Below, one piece after another: positions 6,411 through 14,755 of a stretch of 24,215 nucleotides of DNA. The stretch is from positions 1 through 24,215 of the forward strand of contig DBTM01000030.1 of the NCBI GenBank assembly GCA_002307055.1, written 5' to 3'. This DNA is from Clostridiales bacterium UBA1316. Its GTDB lineage: Bacteria > Bacillota > Clostridia > Oscillospirales > Oscillospiraceae. The notes beneath the pieces are model-generated. The model did not search any database, was not told where the DNA came from, and was given only the letters and a program-made list of their open reading frames with translations. How positions within the stretch are numbered: the stretch's first letter is position 1; each line of letters starts with the position of its first letter. Position numbers and translations under genes: made by a program.

Positions 6411-8132
6411 ATGGGTATTTATAAAAAATATTTCAGTAAGTATAAAGTGCTTTTTATTACGGCTATTTTGTTTGTCCTTCTCGAAGCGCTGTGTGACCTG
6501 ATGCAGCCGACAATCATGTCTAAAATTATTGACGACGGCATCAGGAACGGGCAGCTGGCCCTCATTCTCAGATACGGTTTGCTGATGCTGGTTATAACAG
6601 CTTGCGGCGCGGTCTTCGCGGCTATGCGGAATATTCTGGCGAGTAAGGTTTCTCAGAATTTCGGAGCGGATTTGAGAGAGGATGTTTTTAAGAAAATCAT
6701 AATCTTTTCTGAAAGCAGCGCCGACAGAATTGAGAGCGGTTCCCTTATAACCCGCATGACGAACGACACCTCCGTCATCACGCAGTTCATCAACGGGCTG
6801 ATGCGGATTTTTGTCAAAGCGCCTGTCATGTGTATCGGCAGCATTATCCTGGCAATTATACTGAGCGTGAAGCTGAGTGTTATCCTGCTTGCAGCCGTTG
6901 CCGTGGTGACGGTGCTTATTGTCATCAGCATGAAGCTCAGTTATGCGCGGTTTACAAAAGTCCAGTATGCGATTGATAAGATCAATTCGGTGGTTCAGGA
7001 ATATCTGATGGGCGTGCGGCTTGTCAAGGCCTTCGGGCGCTATGAGGACGAGGAGAAGAAGTTCGACGTTTCAAATACCGGCCTTGCGGAAAAGAGTATT
7101 GCCTCGCAGCTTGTAATCGCCTATTTCTCCCCGCTGATGTCACTGTCAATCAACCTCGGCATCGTGCTCATCGTTTTTTTCGGCAGTGTACTTTTTTCCG
7201 GCGGCAGTATTGAGGTAGGTAAAATATCGGCGTTTTTAAGCTATATGGCCCAGATTCTGGCCTCGCTCATCATGATCACAAACGTCTTCAATATGTTTGT
7301 CCGAACGAAAGCTTCAACAGAGCGCATCAAAGAGGTGCTGACAAGCGAAGAGGATTTTAAAGCGGAAAAGAGCGGTATAAAACCCGATTCGGCGGAAATT
7401 GAGTTTAAAAATGTCACCTTCGCGTACCCAAACGGCAGCGGGCTGCCCGCGTTAAAGGACCTCTCTTTTAAGCTTGAGCGAGGAAAGACCCTGGCGGTCA
7501 TCGGCCCGACGGGCTCCGGGAAGTCCACGCTGGCTTGGCTTTGCCTGCGCTTTTATGACGTCAATAACGGTTCCGTCTCAATTGATAATGTGGATATCAG
7601 AGAGATGGATACGGAAATCCTGAGGGAAAGCGTCTCGCTGGCGCCGCAGAAAAGCATGTTGTTCTCAGGCACCATACGTGACAATATTTCCTGGGGAAAT
7701 CCCGGAGCGGCAACAGAGCAGATTATCGAAGCGTCCCGGGCCGCGCAGGCGGATGAATTTATAGCCCGCATGCCGGAGCAATACGACAGCCTGCTCGGGC
7801 AGGCGGGGGTCAATCTATCGGGCGGACAAAAACAGCGCATCTCGATTGCTCGAGCGCTTGTCCGGAAATCACCGCTGCTCATACTCGATGACAGCACAAG
7901 CGCGCTTGACGCGGTGACCGAAGTCAAGGTGCGCAGAGGAATTGCGCAGCTCAGCGTGGGGACGGTCATCATCATAACGCAAAGGATTTCAACCGCCATG
8001 AATGCCGACAGAATTTTGGTTCTCGATAATGGCGTGCGCGTCGGCTTCGGCAGCCACAAAGAGCTTCTGGAATCCTGCGCTATATATAAAGGCATATTTG
8101 ATTCGCAAATCGGCGAAGAATTTATGCAGTAA
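6411..8132 (+). CDS. ABC exporter half-transporter, subunit with degenerate catalytic residue
   Basis: This 573-residue protein has an N-terminal six-helix exporter membrane domain (about 1-320) and a C-terminal ATPase domain. Walker A is GPTGSGKST (365-373) and the signature LSGGQ (469-473) is canonical. In Walker B the sequence is ILDDSTSALD, so Asp494 replaces the catalytic glutamate. This is the usual mark of the weak site in heterodimeric multidrug or peptide exporters such as TM287/288 and BmrC/D. The Shine-Dalgarno site is weak. The partner gene begins 14 bases downstream. Substrate cannot be deduced; drug, lipid or peptide export are all possible. Confidence 0.88.
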   Translation: MGIYKKYFSKYKVLFITAILFVLLEALCDLMQPTIMSKIIDDGIRNGQLALILRYGLLMLVITACGAVFAAMRNILASKVSQNFGADLREDVFKKIIIFSESSADRIESGSLITRMTNDTSVITQFINGLMRIFVKAPVMCIGSIILAIILSVKLSVILLAAVAVVTVLIVISMKLSYARFTKVQYAIDKINSVVQEYLMGVRLVKAFGRYEDEEKKFDVSNTGLAEKSIASQLVIAYFSPLMSLSINLGIVLIVFFGSVLFSGGSIEVGKISAFLSYMAQILASLIMITNVFNMFVRTKASTERIKEVLTSEEDFKAEKSGIKPDSAEIEFKNVTFAYPNGSGLPALKDLSFKLERGKTLAVIGPTGSGKSTLAWLCLRFYDVNNGSVSIDNVDIREMDTEILRESVSLAPQKSMLFSGTIRDNISWGNPGAATEQIIEASRAAQADEFIARMPEQYDSLLGQAGVNLSGGQKQRISIARALVRKSPLLILDDSTSALDAVTEVKVRRGIAQLSVGTVIIITQRISTAMNADRILVLDNGVRVGFGSHKELLESCAIYKGIFDSQIGEEFMQ

Positions 8133-8146
8133 GTGGGGTTGTTAAT

Positions 8147-9997
8147 ATGGCAGAAGCAAGTAAAAATTATGATAAAATGCCGGGGTTAGGCCGTGTGGCC
8201 GGCGGAGGACCGCAGCGGTTTCAGCCGCACGAAAAACCAAAAAATACGAAGGGTACTATTAAGCGGCTGCTGACGCTGCTGATGAAATGGCGCGGTACAA
8301 TGATCGCTGCTATCCTGTTAACGATATTGTCTTCAGGTATTTCGATATTTCTGCCGTTCTTAATCGGCAGGGCCATCAACGCGTTTAATATAAAAACCGG
8401 TATTATTGACACGGCGGGCCTTTATGTGATCCTTATCATCATCGCCGCCTGTTTCTTGACGGGGTGGGCGACAGACACCATAAATGGCGTCATTATGGCG
8501 AATGTCACACAAAAGCTCGTCAAAAGTATCCGCACGCAGCTCTTCGGTAAGCTCCAGAAGATTCCCCTGAACTTTTATGATACACGGCCCAACGGCGATA
8601 CGATGAGCCGGATTACAAATGATGTCGATAATATCAGCAGTACGGTTTCTCAGGCGACGACACAGCTCATATCAAGCTGTATTACGATTATCGGGACGCT
8701 GATTATCATGCTGACGTTAAACGTCATCATGACAGGCGTCGCCGTCGTCGCCATTCCGCTCTTCCTGCTGCTCACGCGGACCATATCCAAACGCAGCCGT
8801 GATTATTTCCTGGGGCAGCAGCGCAAACTTGGCGCGCTCAACAGTATCATCGAAGAAAATATCACAGGGCTTAAAATGGTTAAAGCGTTCAACCGTCAGG
8901 AAAATGTGACGGCGGATTTTAATACCGTCAATGCAGAATTGCGTTCGTACTCGACAAAAGCGCAGACCTGGGCAGGCTTCATGATGCCGTTTATGAATGT
9001 CATCAACAATCTCAGCTTCGGGCTGATTGCCACGGCGGGCGGTATATTGTCGGTTAACAGCCTGCTCTCTGTAGGACTCGTCGTCAGCTTTTTGACATAT
9101 TCAAGGCAGTTTGGTATGCCGCTTAATAATATCGCGGGCATGTTTGCCAATATCCAATCGGCTTTAGCCGGTGCCGAACGTGTCTTTGAACTCATGGATG
9201 AAGCGGAGGAGAACCCCGATAAACCGGAGGTCCTGGATTTAACAGAAGTCAGAGGCAAGGTTGAATTCAAGGATGTGTCGTTTTCGTATATTCAGGGCAG
9301 CCCGATCCTGAAAAACATCAGCTTTTCTGTTAACCCCGGTGAGGTCATCGCTCTGGTCGGCGAGACGGGTGCGGGAAAGACGACAATTGTAAATCTGCTC
9401 ACGCGGTTTTATGAAGCGGGAAGCGGACATATCCTGATTGATGATACGGATATTCAGGACATTTCAAAAAAGACGCTCCGCAGCTGTTTTTCCGTCGTTT
9501 TGCAGGACACATTCCTGTTCACCGGCACGATAACAGACAATATCAGATACTCACGGCCGACTTCCTCAATTGAAGAAGTCAAAGCGGCAGCAAAACTAGC
9601 GCATGCCGATGAGTTTATATTCCGCCTGCCCAAAGGGTACGATACAATTGTCTCCGGCAGCAGCGATACGTTAAGCCTCGGTCAGCGTCAGCTTATTTCA
9701 ATCGCCCGCGCGATCCTGTGCAACGCCCCCATCCTGATCCTCGATGAGGCGACCTCCAGCGTCGATACAAAAACCGAAAAAGAGATTCAGCAGGCGCTCC
9801 TGACCTTGATGAAGAGCCATACGAGCTTTCTTATCGCCCACCGTCTTTCAACAATACGCGACGCCGACAGAATTATGGTCATCGGCAGCGGAGAAATCCT
9901 CGAGAGCGGCTCACATCGCACGCTCATGACGAGAAAAGGAGCGTATTATGAAATGGTCATGAGTCAGCTCGGCATGGGTGATGACGCAGCGGTTTAA
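8147..9997 (+). CDS. ABC exporter half-transporter, catalytically competent partner subunit
   Basis: This 616-residue ABC exporter half-molecule carries an extra N-terminal cytoplasmic segment of about 45 residues, rich in Gly, Pro and Lys, before the first membrane helix. Walker A is GETGAGKTT (405-413) and Walker B is ILILDEATSSVD with the catalytic Glu534 present. Its signature is altered to LSLGQ (509-513). The degenerate signature here and the degenerate Walker B in the neighbouring subunit would face each other in the same composite ATP site, so the two genes are complementary and encode one heterodimer. A hairpin with a T-run follows the gene. Confidence 0.88.
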   Translation: MAEASKNYDKMPGLGRVAGGGPQRFQPHEKPKNTKGTIKRLLTLLMKWRGTMIAAILLTILSSGISIFLPFLIGRAINAFNIKTGIIDTAGLYVILIIIAACFLTGWATDTINGVIMANVTQKLVKSIRTQLFGKLQKIPLNFYDTRPNGDTMSRITNDVDNISSTVSQATTQLISSCITIIGTLIIMLTLNVIMTGVAVVAIPLFLLLTRTISKRSRDYFLGQQRKLGALNSIIEENITGLKMVKAFNRQENVTADFNTVNAELRSYSTKAQTWAGFMMPFMNVINNLSFGLIATAGGILSVNSLLSVGLVVSFLTYSRQFGMPLNNIAGMFANIQSALAGAERVFELMDEAEENPDKPEVLDLTEVRGKVEFKDVSFSYIQGSPILKNISFSVNPGEVIALVGETGAGKTTIVNLLTRFYEAGSGHILIDDTDIQDISKKTLRSCFSVVLQDTFLFTGTITDNIRYSRPTSSIEEVKAAAKLAHADEFIFRLPKGYDTIVSGSSDTLSLGQRQLISIARAILCNAPILILDEATSSVDTKTEKEIQQALLTLMKSHTSFLIAHRLSTIRDADRIMVIGSGEILESGSHRTLMTRKGAYYEMVMSQLGMGDDAAV

Positions 9998-10025
9998 ACT
10001 TCAGTCAACGAAAAAATGTGTAATA

Positions 10026-10089
10026 TTTTATGCCAAGTACGCTGGTTTTGATATCAAAATCAGCGTACTTGGCATAAAAGAGGTTTTTT
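10026..10089 (+). terminator. Long near-perfect palindrome with T-run after the exporter genes
   Basis: Bases 10026-10079 form a 54-base palindrome centred on gatatc, with a single G-T mismatch per arm. The sequence reads TTTTATGCCAAGTACGCTG outward on both strands. A run of six T residues (10084-10089) follows, so as RNA it is an intrinsic terminator for the exporter pair. The arms are far longer than a terminator needs and nearly loopless. Confidence 0.75.
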
Positions 10090-10113
10090 GTACGAAAGCT
10101 ATATTAGTATTAT

Positions 10114-10130
10114 GAATGGCTCGGCCATTC
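10114..10130 (+). promoter_or_regulatory. Short hairpin upstream of the first sugar-binding protein gene
   Basis: GAATGGC (10114-10120) and GCCATTC (10124-10130) form a perfect 7-bp inverted repeat around TCG, about 30 bases before the start codon and upstream of the AAAGGTGG ribosome site. It could be an operator or an mRNA leader hairpin; the sequence does not distinguish. Confidence 0.35.
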
Positions 10131-10161
10131 TGTCACGACTTATATAAAAGGTGGTAAATTC

Positions 10162-11400
10162 ATGAAAAAAGTAATGGCAATCCTAATAGCGGCCTTTATG
10201 GTTTTCTCGCTGTTCGCGTGTAATGCGGCACCGGCAACAACATCACCCAGCGCTTCTGTGAGCCCGACACCAAGCGCGGCTGCTACATCGGCAGCACCCG
10301 GCACATCCGGGAAAGTGGAAATAGGCTTTTTTGACTCATCAGTTGACTATACAAAAGCCAAAAGATATAAGGTTGCTTATATGTATTCCGGCACGAGTGT
10401 TCTGTATGATATGTTCAGCAAGGCTTTCCAGGCTTGGGCTGACCGCATGAATGTTGAATACAACAGCTTCTCGGCAACAGATGCCGACCAGTTCCTTACG
10501 ACGATTCAGACGTATGCCGATCAGGGCTACAACGGCCTGCTGCTTGACCCGGACTCAACGACATATCCGGCTGTTCAAACGCTTATGGACACACTCAAAT
10601 TGCCGTGGATGGGCTGCATGGGCCCTGCGACGGATGCGACAACCGGCAAACTCACACATCCGAACGTGGGTTTTGACAATGTTGGCTTCGGCCATGATAT
10701 GTTCCAGTGGTGCATTGATTATGCCAAAAAGAACTGGCCGGACGCAACTGTCGATAATACCGGCGGTATCTTCGTCGGCTACTCGGTCGTCCCGCTGCTT
10801 GAACAGCGGCATACAGGCGCCCATGATGCGTTTATAGCAGCCGGCTATAAAGAAGCGAACTTCTTCTTCTGCGACGGTGTTACAGGCGATATGACCGCCC
10901 AAACCGGTTATAACCTTTCGGCGACCGTCATGGCGAGTAATCCAAATATCAAATACTGGATCGGCTGCGGATTCTTTGATGACTATACCGACGGTATAGT
11001 CAGAGCCGCTGCGGACGCCGGCAAAGCGGACACTACGGTATGCTCCACAGCCGGCGGTTCCGCTCTCATCAATCACTGGGATGCCGGTGAAACCAGCTCC
11101 TGGAAGTCCGCAATCTTCACCGATCAGAGACTTTATGGCGAACCGATCTTCTGCGGGCTGTATGCGATGATGTCCGGTCAGGCAACAGCTGAGACACTGT
11201 GGTCGGAATGGATTGACCACTCCAACGGCGAGACCTATGCCAGCCTGAAGCTCCCGTCAACGACGATTACCCAGGATATGTATAAGGACTACCTGTCGTT
11301 TGTTGATAAGTATACCGGAATCGTGCAGTATCATTACGGTATCACAGACCCGAAAACGTATCCCACAACGATGAGTCCTCCCGCTTCCTACAAGGGCTAA
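10162..11400 (+). CDS. Lipoprotein sugar-type ABC substrate-binding protein, copy 1
   Basis: This 412-residue secreted lipoprotein has a signal peptide (residues 1-19), a lipobox ending FSLFAC with acylated Cys20, and then an Ala/Ser/Thr/Pro-rich tether to about residue 50. The rest resembles type I periplasmic binding proteins for sugars (Peripla_BP_4-like). It has an initial strand YKVAYMYSG, the DQGYNGLLLDPDS segment and GGIFVGYSVV, where a hinge or ligand loop would lie. It would capture a solute outside the membrane and hand it to an ABC permease. No permease or ATPase gene is in the window. A close paralogue follows 342 bases downstream. The ligand is not identifiable; sugar is the family default. 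Confidence 0.82.
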   Translation: MKKVMAILIAAFMVFSLFACNAAPATTSPSASVSPTPSAAATSAAPGTSGKVEIGFFDSSVDYTKAKRYKVAYMYSGTSVLYDMFSKAFQAWADRMNVEYNSFSATDADQFLTTIQTYADQGYNGLLLDPDSTTYPAVQTLMDTLKLPWMGCMGPATDATTGKLTHPNVGFDNVGFGHDMFQWCIDYAKKNWPDATVDNTGGIFVGYSVVPLLEQRHTGAHDAFIAAGYKEANFFFCDGVTGDMTAQTGYNLSATVMASNPNIKYWIGCGFFDDYTDGIVRAAADAGKADTTVCSTAGGSALINHWDAGETSSWKSAIFTDQRLYGEPIFCGLYAMMSGQATAETLWSEWIDHSNGETYASLKLPSTTITQDMYKDYLSFVDKYTGIVQYHYGITDPKTYPTTMSPPASYKG

Positions 11401-11431
11401 TCAGCGCATTAATCATTATATCCTATAAGAC

Positions 11432-11466
11432 AAAGGGCCTGTGAAATATAAACTCGCAGGCCCTTT
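11432..11466 (+). terminator. Hairpin after substrate-binding protein copy 1
   Basis: AAAGGGCCTG (11432-11441) pairs with CAGGCCCTTT (11457-11466), and the stem can extend three more pairs inward. It starts 32 bases after the stop codon and ends in TTTATGT. The T tract is short, so efficiency is uncertain. The remaining ~275 bases to the next gene hold AT-rich promoter-like sequence described separately. Confidence 0.6.
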
Positions 11467-11529
11467 ATGTCAAGCCGAAAGCATACGGCGGATTGTTCGG
11501 ACACGATATAATGATGATATTACTTATAA

Positions 11530-11546
11530 CGCTACAAAACGTAGCG
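11530..11546. promoter_or_regulatory. Inverted repeat cgctac-aaaac-gtagcg, possible operator
   Basis: A perfect 6-bp inverted repeat with a 5-base spacer (11530-11535 and 11541-11546) lies in the intergenic region between the two binding-protein genes, upstream of the candidate promoter. It has no T-run and no coding role. It could be a binding site for a regulator; none can be named. Confidence 0.3.
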
Positions 11547-11577
11547 CCAATTCGTTTAACTTTCTTAATATTGAGCA

Positions 11578-11627
11578 TTTATTGTTATCTTTAATAAATC
11601 TATAATAAGATTGTTAATAAATTGTTA
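11578..11627 (+). promoter_or_regulatory. AT-rich promoter region with direct repeats upstream of copy 2
   Basis: TATAAT at 11601-11606 has a poor -35 (TTTATT, 11578-11583) 17 bases upstream. Three copies of TTGTTA (11582-11587, 11611-11616, 11622-11627) and two copies of TTAATAAAT (11591-11599, 11614-11622) flank it. The arrangement suggests a regulated promoter with activator or repressor half-sites, but AT-richness makes chance repeats likely. Confidence 0.35.
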
Positions 11628-11706
11628 ACGGATGACAGAATGGCAGCGTGAAATTTTATCAATTTTAACATAACCATCCATGAAAGTGTAATACCAATAG
11701 TGTAAG

Positions 11707-11722
11707 TAACCCGAAAGGGTTA
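11707..11722 (+). promoter_or_regulatory. GAAA-tetraloop hairpin next to the ribosome site of copy 2
   Basis: TAACCC (11707-11712) and GGGTTA (11717-11722) enclose GAAA, a stable GNRA-type tetraloop. It lies 8 bases before the strong ribosome site GGAGGG at 11731-11736. It would sit in the mRNA leader and could protect it or influence translation. Confidence 0.4.
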
Positions 11723-11742
11723 ATATAAAAGGAGGGCAATTC

Positions 11743-12984
11743 ATGAAAAAAGTAATGGCGATCTTAATAGCAACGCTCATGGTTTTCTCGCTATTCGCAT
11801 GTAGTTCGACACCGGCATCAACATCCCCAAGCGCCAGTGCGTCTGCGAGCACAGCACCGAGCGGCGATACATCCGCGTCTCCCAGCGCGGCTGGAAATGT
11901 AGAAGTAGGCTTCTTTGATTCCTCAGTTGATTACACGAAAAACACGAAATACAAAGTTGCTTATATGTATTCCGGCACAAGCGTCCTGTATGATATGTTC
12001 AGCAAAGCTTTCGAAGGCTGGGCAAAACGCATGAACGTTGATTACAACAGCTTCTCGGCAACAGACGCCGACCAGTTCCTTACAACAATTCAAACGTACG
12101 CCGATCAGGGTTACAACGGCTTACTGCTCGATCCGGATTCAACGACTTATCCGGCTGTTGTTTCTCTCATGAAGGATGTTAAGCTCCCGTGGATGGGCTG
12201 CATGTCCGGTGCGTATGATGACAGCGGCAAGCTGGTTCATCCGGCTGTCGGTTTTGACAACGTCGGCTTCGGCCATGATATGTTCCAGTGGTGCATCGAT
12301 TATGCCAAGAAAAACTGGCCGGATGCTACTCCTGAAAATACCGGCGGTATCTTCGTTGGCTACTCGGTCGTCCCGCTCCTTGAGCAGCGCCATACAGGTG
12401 CTCATGATGCGTTTATAGCAGCCGGCTATAAAGAATCAAACTTCTTCTTTGCCGACGGTGTCACAGGCGATATGACGGCTCAGACCGGTTATAACCTTTC
12501 TGCTACCATTATGGCTTCCAACCCCAATATTAAATACTGGATCGGCTGCGGATTCTTTGATGACTATACCGACGGTATCGTCAGAGCCGCTGCGGATGCC
12601 GGCAAATCTGATACCACTGTTTGCTCAACAGCCGGTGGTTCAGCCCTCATCAATCACTGGGATGCCGGTGAAACCAGCTCCTGGAAGTCCGCAATCTTCA
12701 CCGATCAGAGACTCTATGCTGAGCCGATCTTCTGCGGTCTGTATGCTATGATGTCCGGTCAGGCAACAGCTGAAACACTTTGGCCGGAATGGGTCGACCA
12801 TTCCAAGGGCGAAACCTACGCCAACCTGCAGCTCCCGTCAACGACAATCACACAGGATATGTATAAAGACTATCTGTCATTCGTCGATAAATATACCGGG
12901 ATCGTTCAGTACAGCCAGTATAATATCACAGACCCGAAAACATACCCGACAAAGCTGGAAGCTCCCGCTTCCTACAAAGGCTAA
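11743..12984 (+). CDS. Lipoprotein sugar-type ABC substrate-binding protein, copy 2
   Basis: This 413-residue paralogue of the preceding gene has the same signal peptide start (MKKVMAILIA), lipobox cysteine at residue 20, a Ser/Ala/Thr-rich tether of different sequence, and a nearly identical binding domain. Differences concentrate in the tether, in the segment after WMGCM, and near the C-terminus (SQYNITDPKTYPT). Stretches of the two genes are identical at DNA level, for example 68 bases at 11065-11132 and 12646-12713. It has its own leader and strong GGAGGG ribosome site, so it can be expressed independently. The function is capture of an extracellular solute, probably a sugar; the cognate permease is not in the window. 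Confidence 0.82.
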   Translation: MKKVMAILIATLMVFSLFACSSTPASTSPSASASASTAPSGDTSASPSAAGNVEVGFFDSSVDYTKNTKYKVAYMYSGTSVLYDMFSKAFEGWAKRMNVDYNSFSATDADQFLTTIQTYADQGYNGLLLDPDSTTYPAVVSLMKDVKLPWMGCMSGAYDDSGKLVHPAVGFDNVGFGHDMFQWCIDYAKKNWPDATPENTGGIFVGYSVVPLLEQRHTGAHDAFIAAGYKESNFFFADGVTGDMTAQTGYNLSATIMASNPNIKYWIGCGFFDDYTDGIVRAAADAGKSDTTVCSTAGGSALINHWDAGETSSWKSAIFTDQRLYAEPIFCGLYAMMSGQATAETLWPEWVDHSKGETYANLQLPSTTITQDMYKDYLSFVDKYTGIVQYSQYNITDPKTYPTKLEAPASYKG

Positions 12985-13010
12985 TCAGTTTATTAATAAT
13001 TAAATCTTAA

Positions 13011-13042
13011 GAGGACCTGCGAAGCTTGCTTCGCAGGTCCTC
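13011..13042. terminator. Shared hairpin between convergent genes
   Basis: GAGGACCTGCGAAGC (13011-13025) pairs with GCTTCGCAGGTCCTC (13028-13042), a 15-bp stem with a minimal loop. It lies between the stop codons of the rightward binding-protein gene and the leftward regulator gene. On the minus strand it is followed by the T-rich TTAAGATTTAATTATT, so it best serves the leftward gene, but it may terminate both. Confidence 0.65.
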
Positions 13043-13069
13043 CGGCGTCAATACGAAAAGCATAAGAGT

Positions 13070-14593
13070 TCAGCTGCCGGATGACTTAACTTTATCAAGG
13101 AACCTGAAAGACAGCTCAATATAAAGATTAACATCAGGGTCATTCATATTTATTTTTGTCAGCTCGGCGATGCGTTCAATTCTTTTTATCAATGTTGTCC
13201 GATGTATATACAAATCGTCAGCTGCGTGTGTATAGCTGTATTTTTTGTTATAAAAAGCCCGGAGCGTTTTATAATATTCGGTACTATTTTCCGTGTCATA
13301 GGCGATGAGATCTAAAACGACCCTGCTGCAAATCTGCTCTGGCGTGAAATTCAAAACACCGTTATTCAGCCAGCATAACAGCGCATAGTCGTCGAAACTG
13401 TAATGCCAGCACATAGGGTCTGTATCCCTTCCCAGGGACACAGCAAGCTCTGTCTGCCTGTAATACGATGCAATTTGGGTAAAGCCGCGGAAGGTTCTGC
13501 TGATACCCGCAAGCATCAAGCCGTCCCGTAAAAAATATGCCAGCTCCTGCATAAAGCTTTTATCGCTTTTCGAAGAATAAATGGTCTGATTCAATAGGAC
13601 GACAACATACTGATCATTTTCGATTGCACAAGCCCCCGGCCACATTCTTTCTATAAGCGGAATCAGATATGTCGCGTGAAGCTGCCACTCATGCCGGAAT
13701 TCCGGCTGGAGCCTGATGAGCATATACTCGTCGTAATAAGACCAGCCATTTTCATTGAGCTTATACTCTATGTATTGCTTTTCCGGCGGCATGTTTCTTA
13801 AGCAGCCGGTTAAAATTTCGCGAAGTGATGAAAATATCTGTTTCTGTATCAAAAAAAAGCCGAATTTTCTGAGCATAATTTCTATTTTTTGTGCGAGGAA
13901 ACGCAGTAAAAATTTATAAGCGTCTTTTGATAATATCTCCTTGTAGTAAAGCGTAACACGTCCTTGATATTTACTTTCTTTTTTAAAGTTGTATGATAAA
14001 AAGAGTTCACCGCCGACATTGAATTCGAAGACATCATAATTATGAAGACCTTTGCTGAATTGAGGATCAGAGATGATGTCGTTCATTATGGAGGCGGAGA
14101 TTTTATTCTGGTCAACGATATCTCTGAAATCTCCGCCGAGATTATCGGAAAAGGCGATGATGGTAAAGTCATCGTCAACGATTGAAATAGGGCATTTTAA
14201 ATATTTCGTCGCGCATTCAACAATTTCCGTATACCCTTTATCCTTTTCAATAATTTCCGTCAGCTCATTTTCCCAAGCGTCGTAATAATCAAAAATATCC
14301 TGAAGACAGTTAAACAGAGCACTCAGACCAGTATCGAAGGGAACTGTCAGGAGTTCAATGCTTTCTAAAGCGAAGCTCGGCAGTAAATCTCCCACGGAGA
14401 TGAAAACGCCATTATCGAGCGTCGCAAACGGTGCATTCTGAGGTGATACAATACATAAATGACCTGCTATGTCGCAGTTATTCTGAAAAAACACCGGCCG
14501 TCCGATGACGGTATTACTGTTGTTGGAAACGGTGTACCGCACATTAAAATGCTCAGAAAGACGGTCAAAGATCAATTTGGCAGTCAGCTTCAT
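13070..14593 (-). CDS. PucR/CdaR-type transcriptional regulator
   Basis: This 507-residue protein (from the ATG at 14593) ends with a PucR-type helix-turn-helix: YTHAADDLYIHRTTLIKRI, then a helix with LYIELSFRFLDK. A middle region (about residues 280-400) resembles the GGDEF-like CdaR domain, and the N-terminal half is a probable sensory part. An upstream in-frame ATG at 14665 also has a GAGGA. However, the promoter at 14677-14705 would start transcription only about 5 bases before it. The ATG at 14593 has GGAGGG at ideal spacing, so it is preferred. Such proteins often regulate neighbouring uptake or catabolic genes. The convergent binding-protein genes are candidate targets, by inference only. 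Confidence 0.75.
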   Translation of the reverse strand: MKLTAKLIFDRLSEHFNVRYTVSNNSNTVIGRPVFFQNNCDIAGHLCIVSPQNAPFATLDNGVFISVGDLLPSFALESIELLTVPFDTGLSALFNCLQDIFDYYDAWENELTEIIEKDKGYTEIVECATKYLKCPISIVDDDFTIIAFSDNLGGDFRDIVDQNKISASIMNDIISDPQFSKGLHNYDVFEFNVGGELFLSYNFKKESKYQGRVTLYYKEILSKDAYKFLLRFLAQKIEIMLRKFGFFLIQKQIFSSLREILTGCLRNMPPEKQYIEYKLNENGWSYYDEYMLIRLQPEFRHEWQLHATYLIPLIERMWPGACAIENDQYVVVLLNQTIYSSKSDKSFMQELAYFLRDGLMLAGISRTFRGFTQIASYYRQTELAVSLGRDTDPMCWHYSFDDYALLCWLNNGVLNFTPEQICSRVVLDLIAYDTENSTEYYKTLRAFYNKKYSYTHAADDLYIHRTTLIKRIERIAELTKINMNDPDVNLYIELSFRFLDKVKSSGS

Positions 14594-14676
14594 TTCTTCG
14601 CCCTCCATGCTGTTGATATTTTTGTATCGATCTTCCGATATTTGAGTCACTTGGTTCGCAGTCATCTTATTTCCTC

Positions 14677-14705
14677 ATCATACAGAAGAATCGTATTTCT
14701 TTCAA
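14677..14705 (-). promoter_or_regulatory. Sigma-A promoter of the PucR-type regulator
   Basis: On the minus strand TTGAAA (14705-14700) and TATGAT (14682-14677) are separated by exactly 17 bases, matching 4 of 6 and 5 of 6 consensus bases. The predicted start near 14670 leaves a leader of about 75 bases before the ATG at 14593. Confidence 0.6.
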
Positions 14706-14755
14706 TAGCGCCCTCTACGATATCGGCAGCCAATTATTATGAAAAATTACGATAA

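Noticed and set aside
10555..11220. 221-codon minus-strand frame opposite binding-protein copy 1
   Set aside because: The equivalent strand of copy 2 is interrupted, so it is not conserved between paralogues and is a chance frame.
11611..11630. Rex-type redox operator (TTGTTAA ... TTAACAA)
   Set aside because: The half-sites are direct repeats rather than an inverted pair with the right spacing; the match is to AT-rich half-sites only.
14594..14665. Longer N-terminus (ATG at 14665) for the PucR-type regulator
   Set aside because: It would begin about 5 bases after the predicted transcription start, and the ATG at 14593 has a stronger ribosome site; not fully excluded because a GAGGA precedes 14665.
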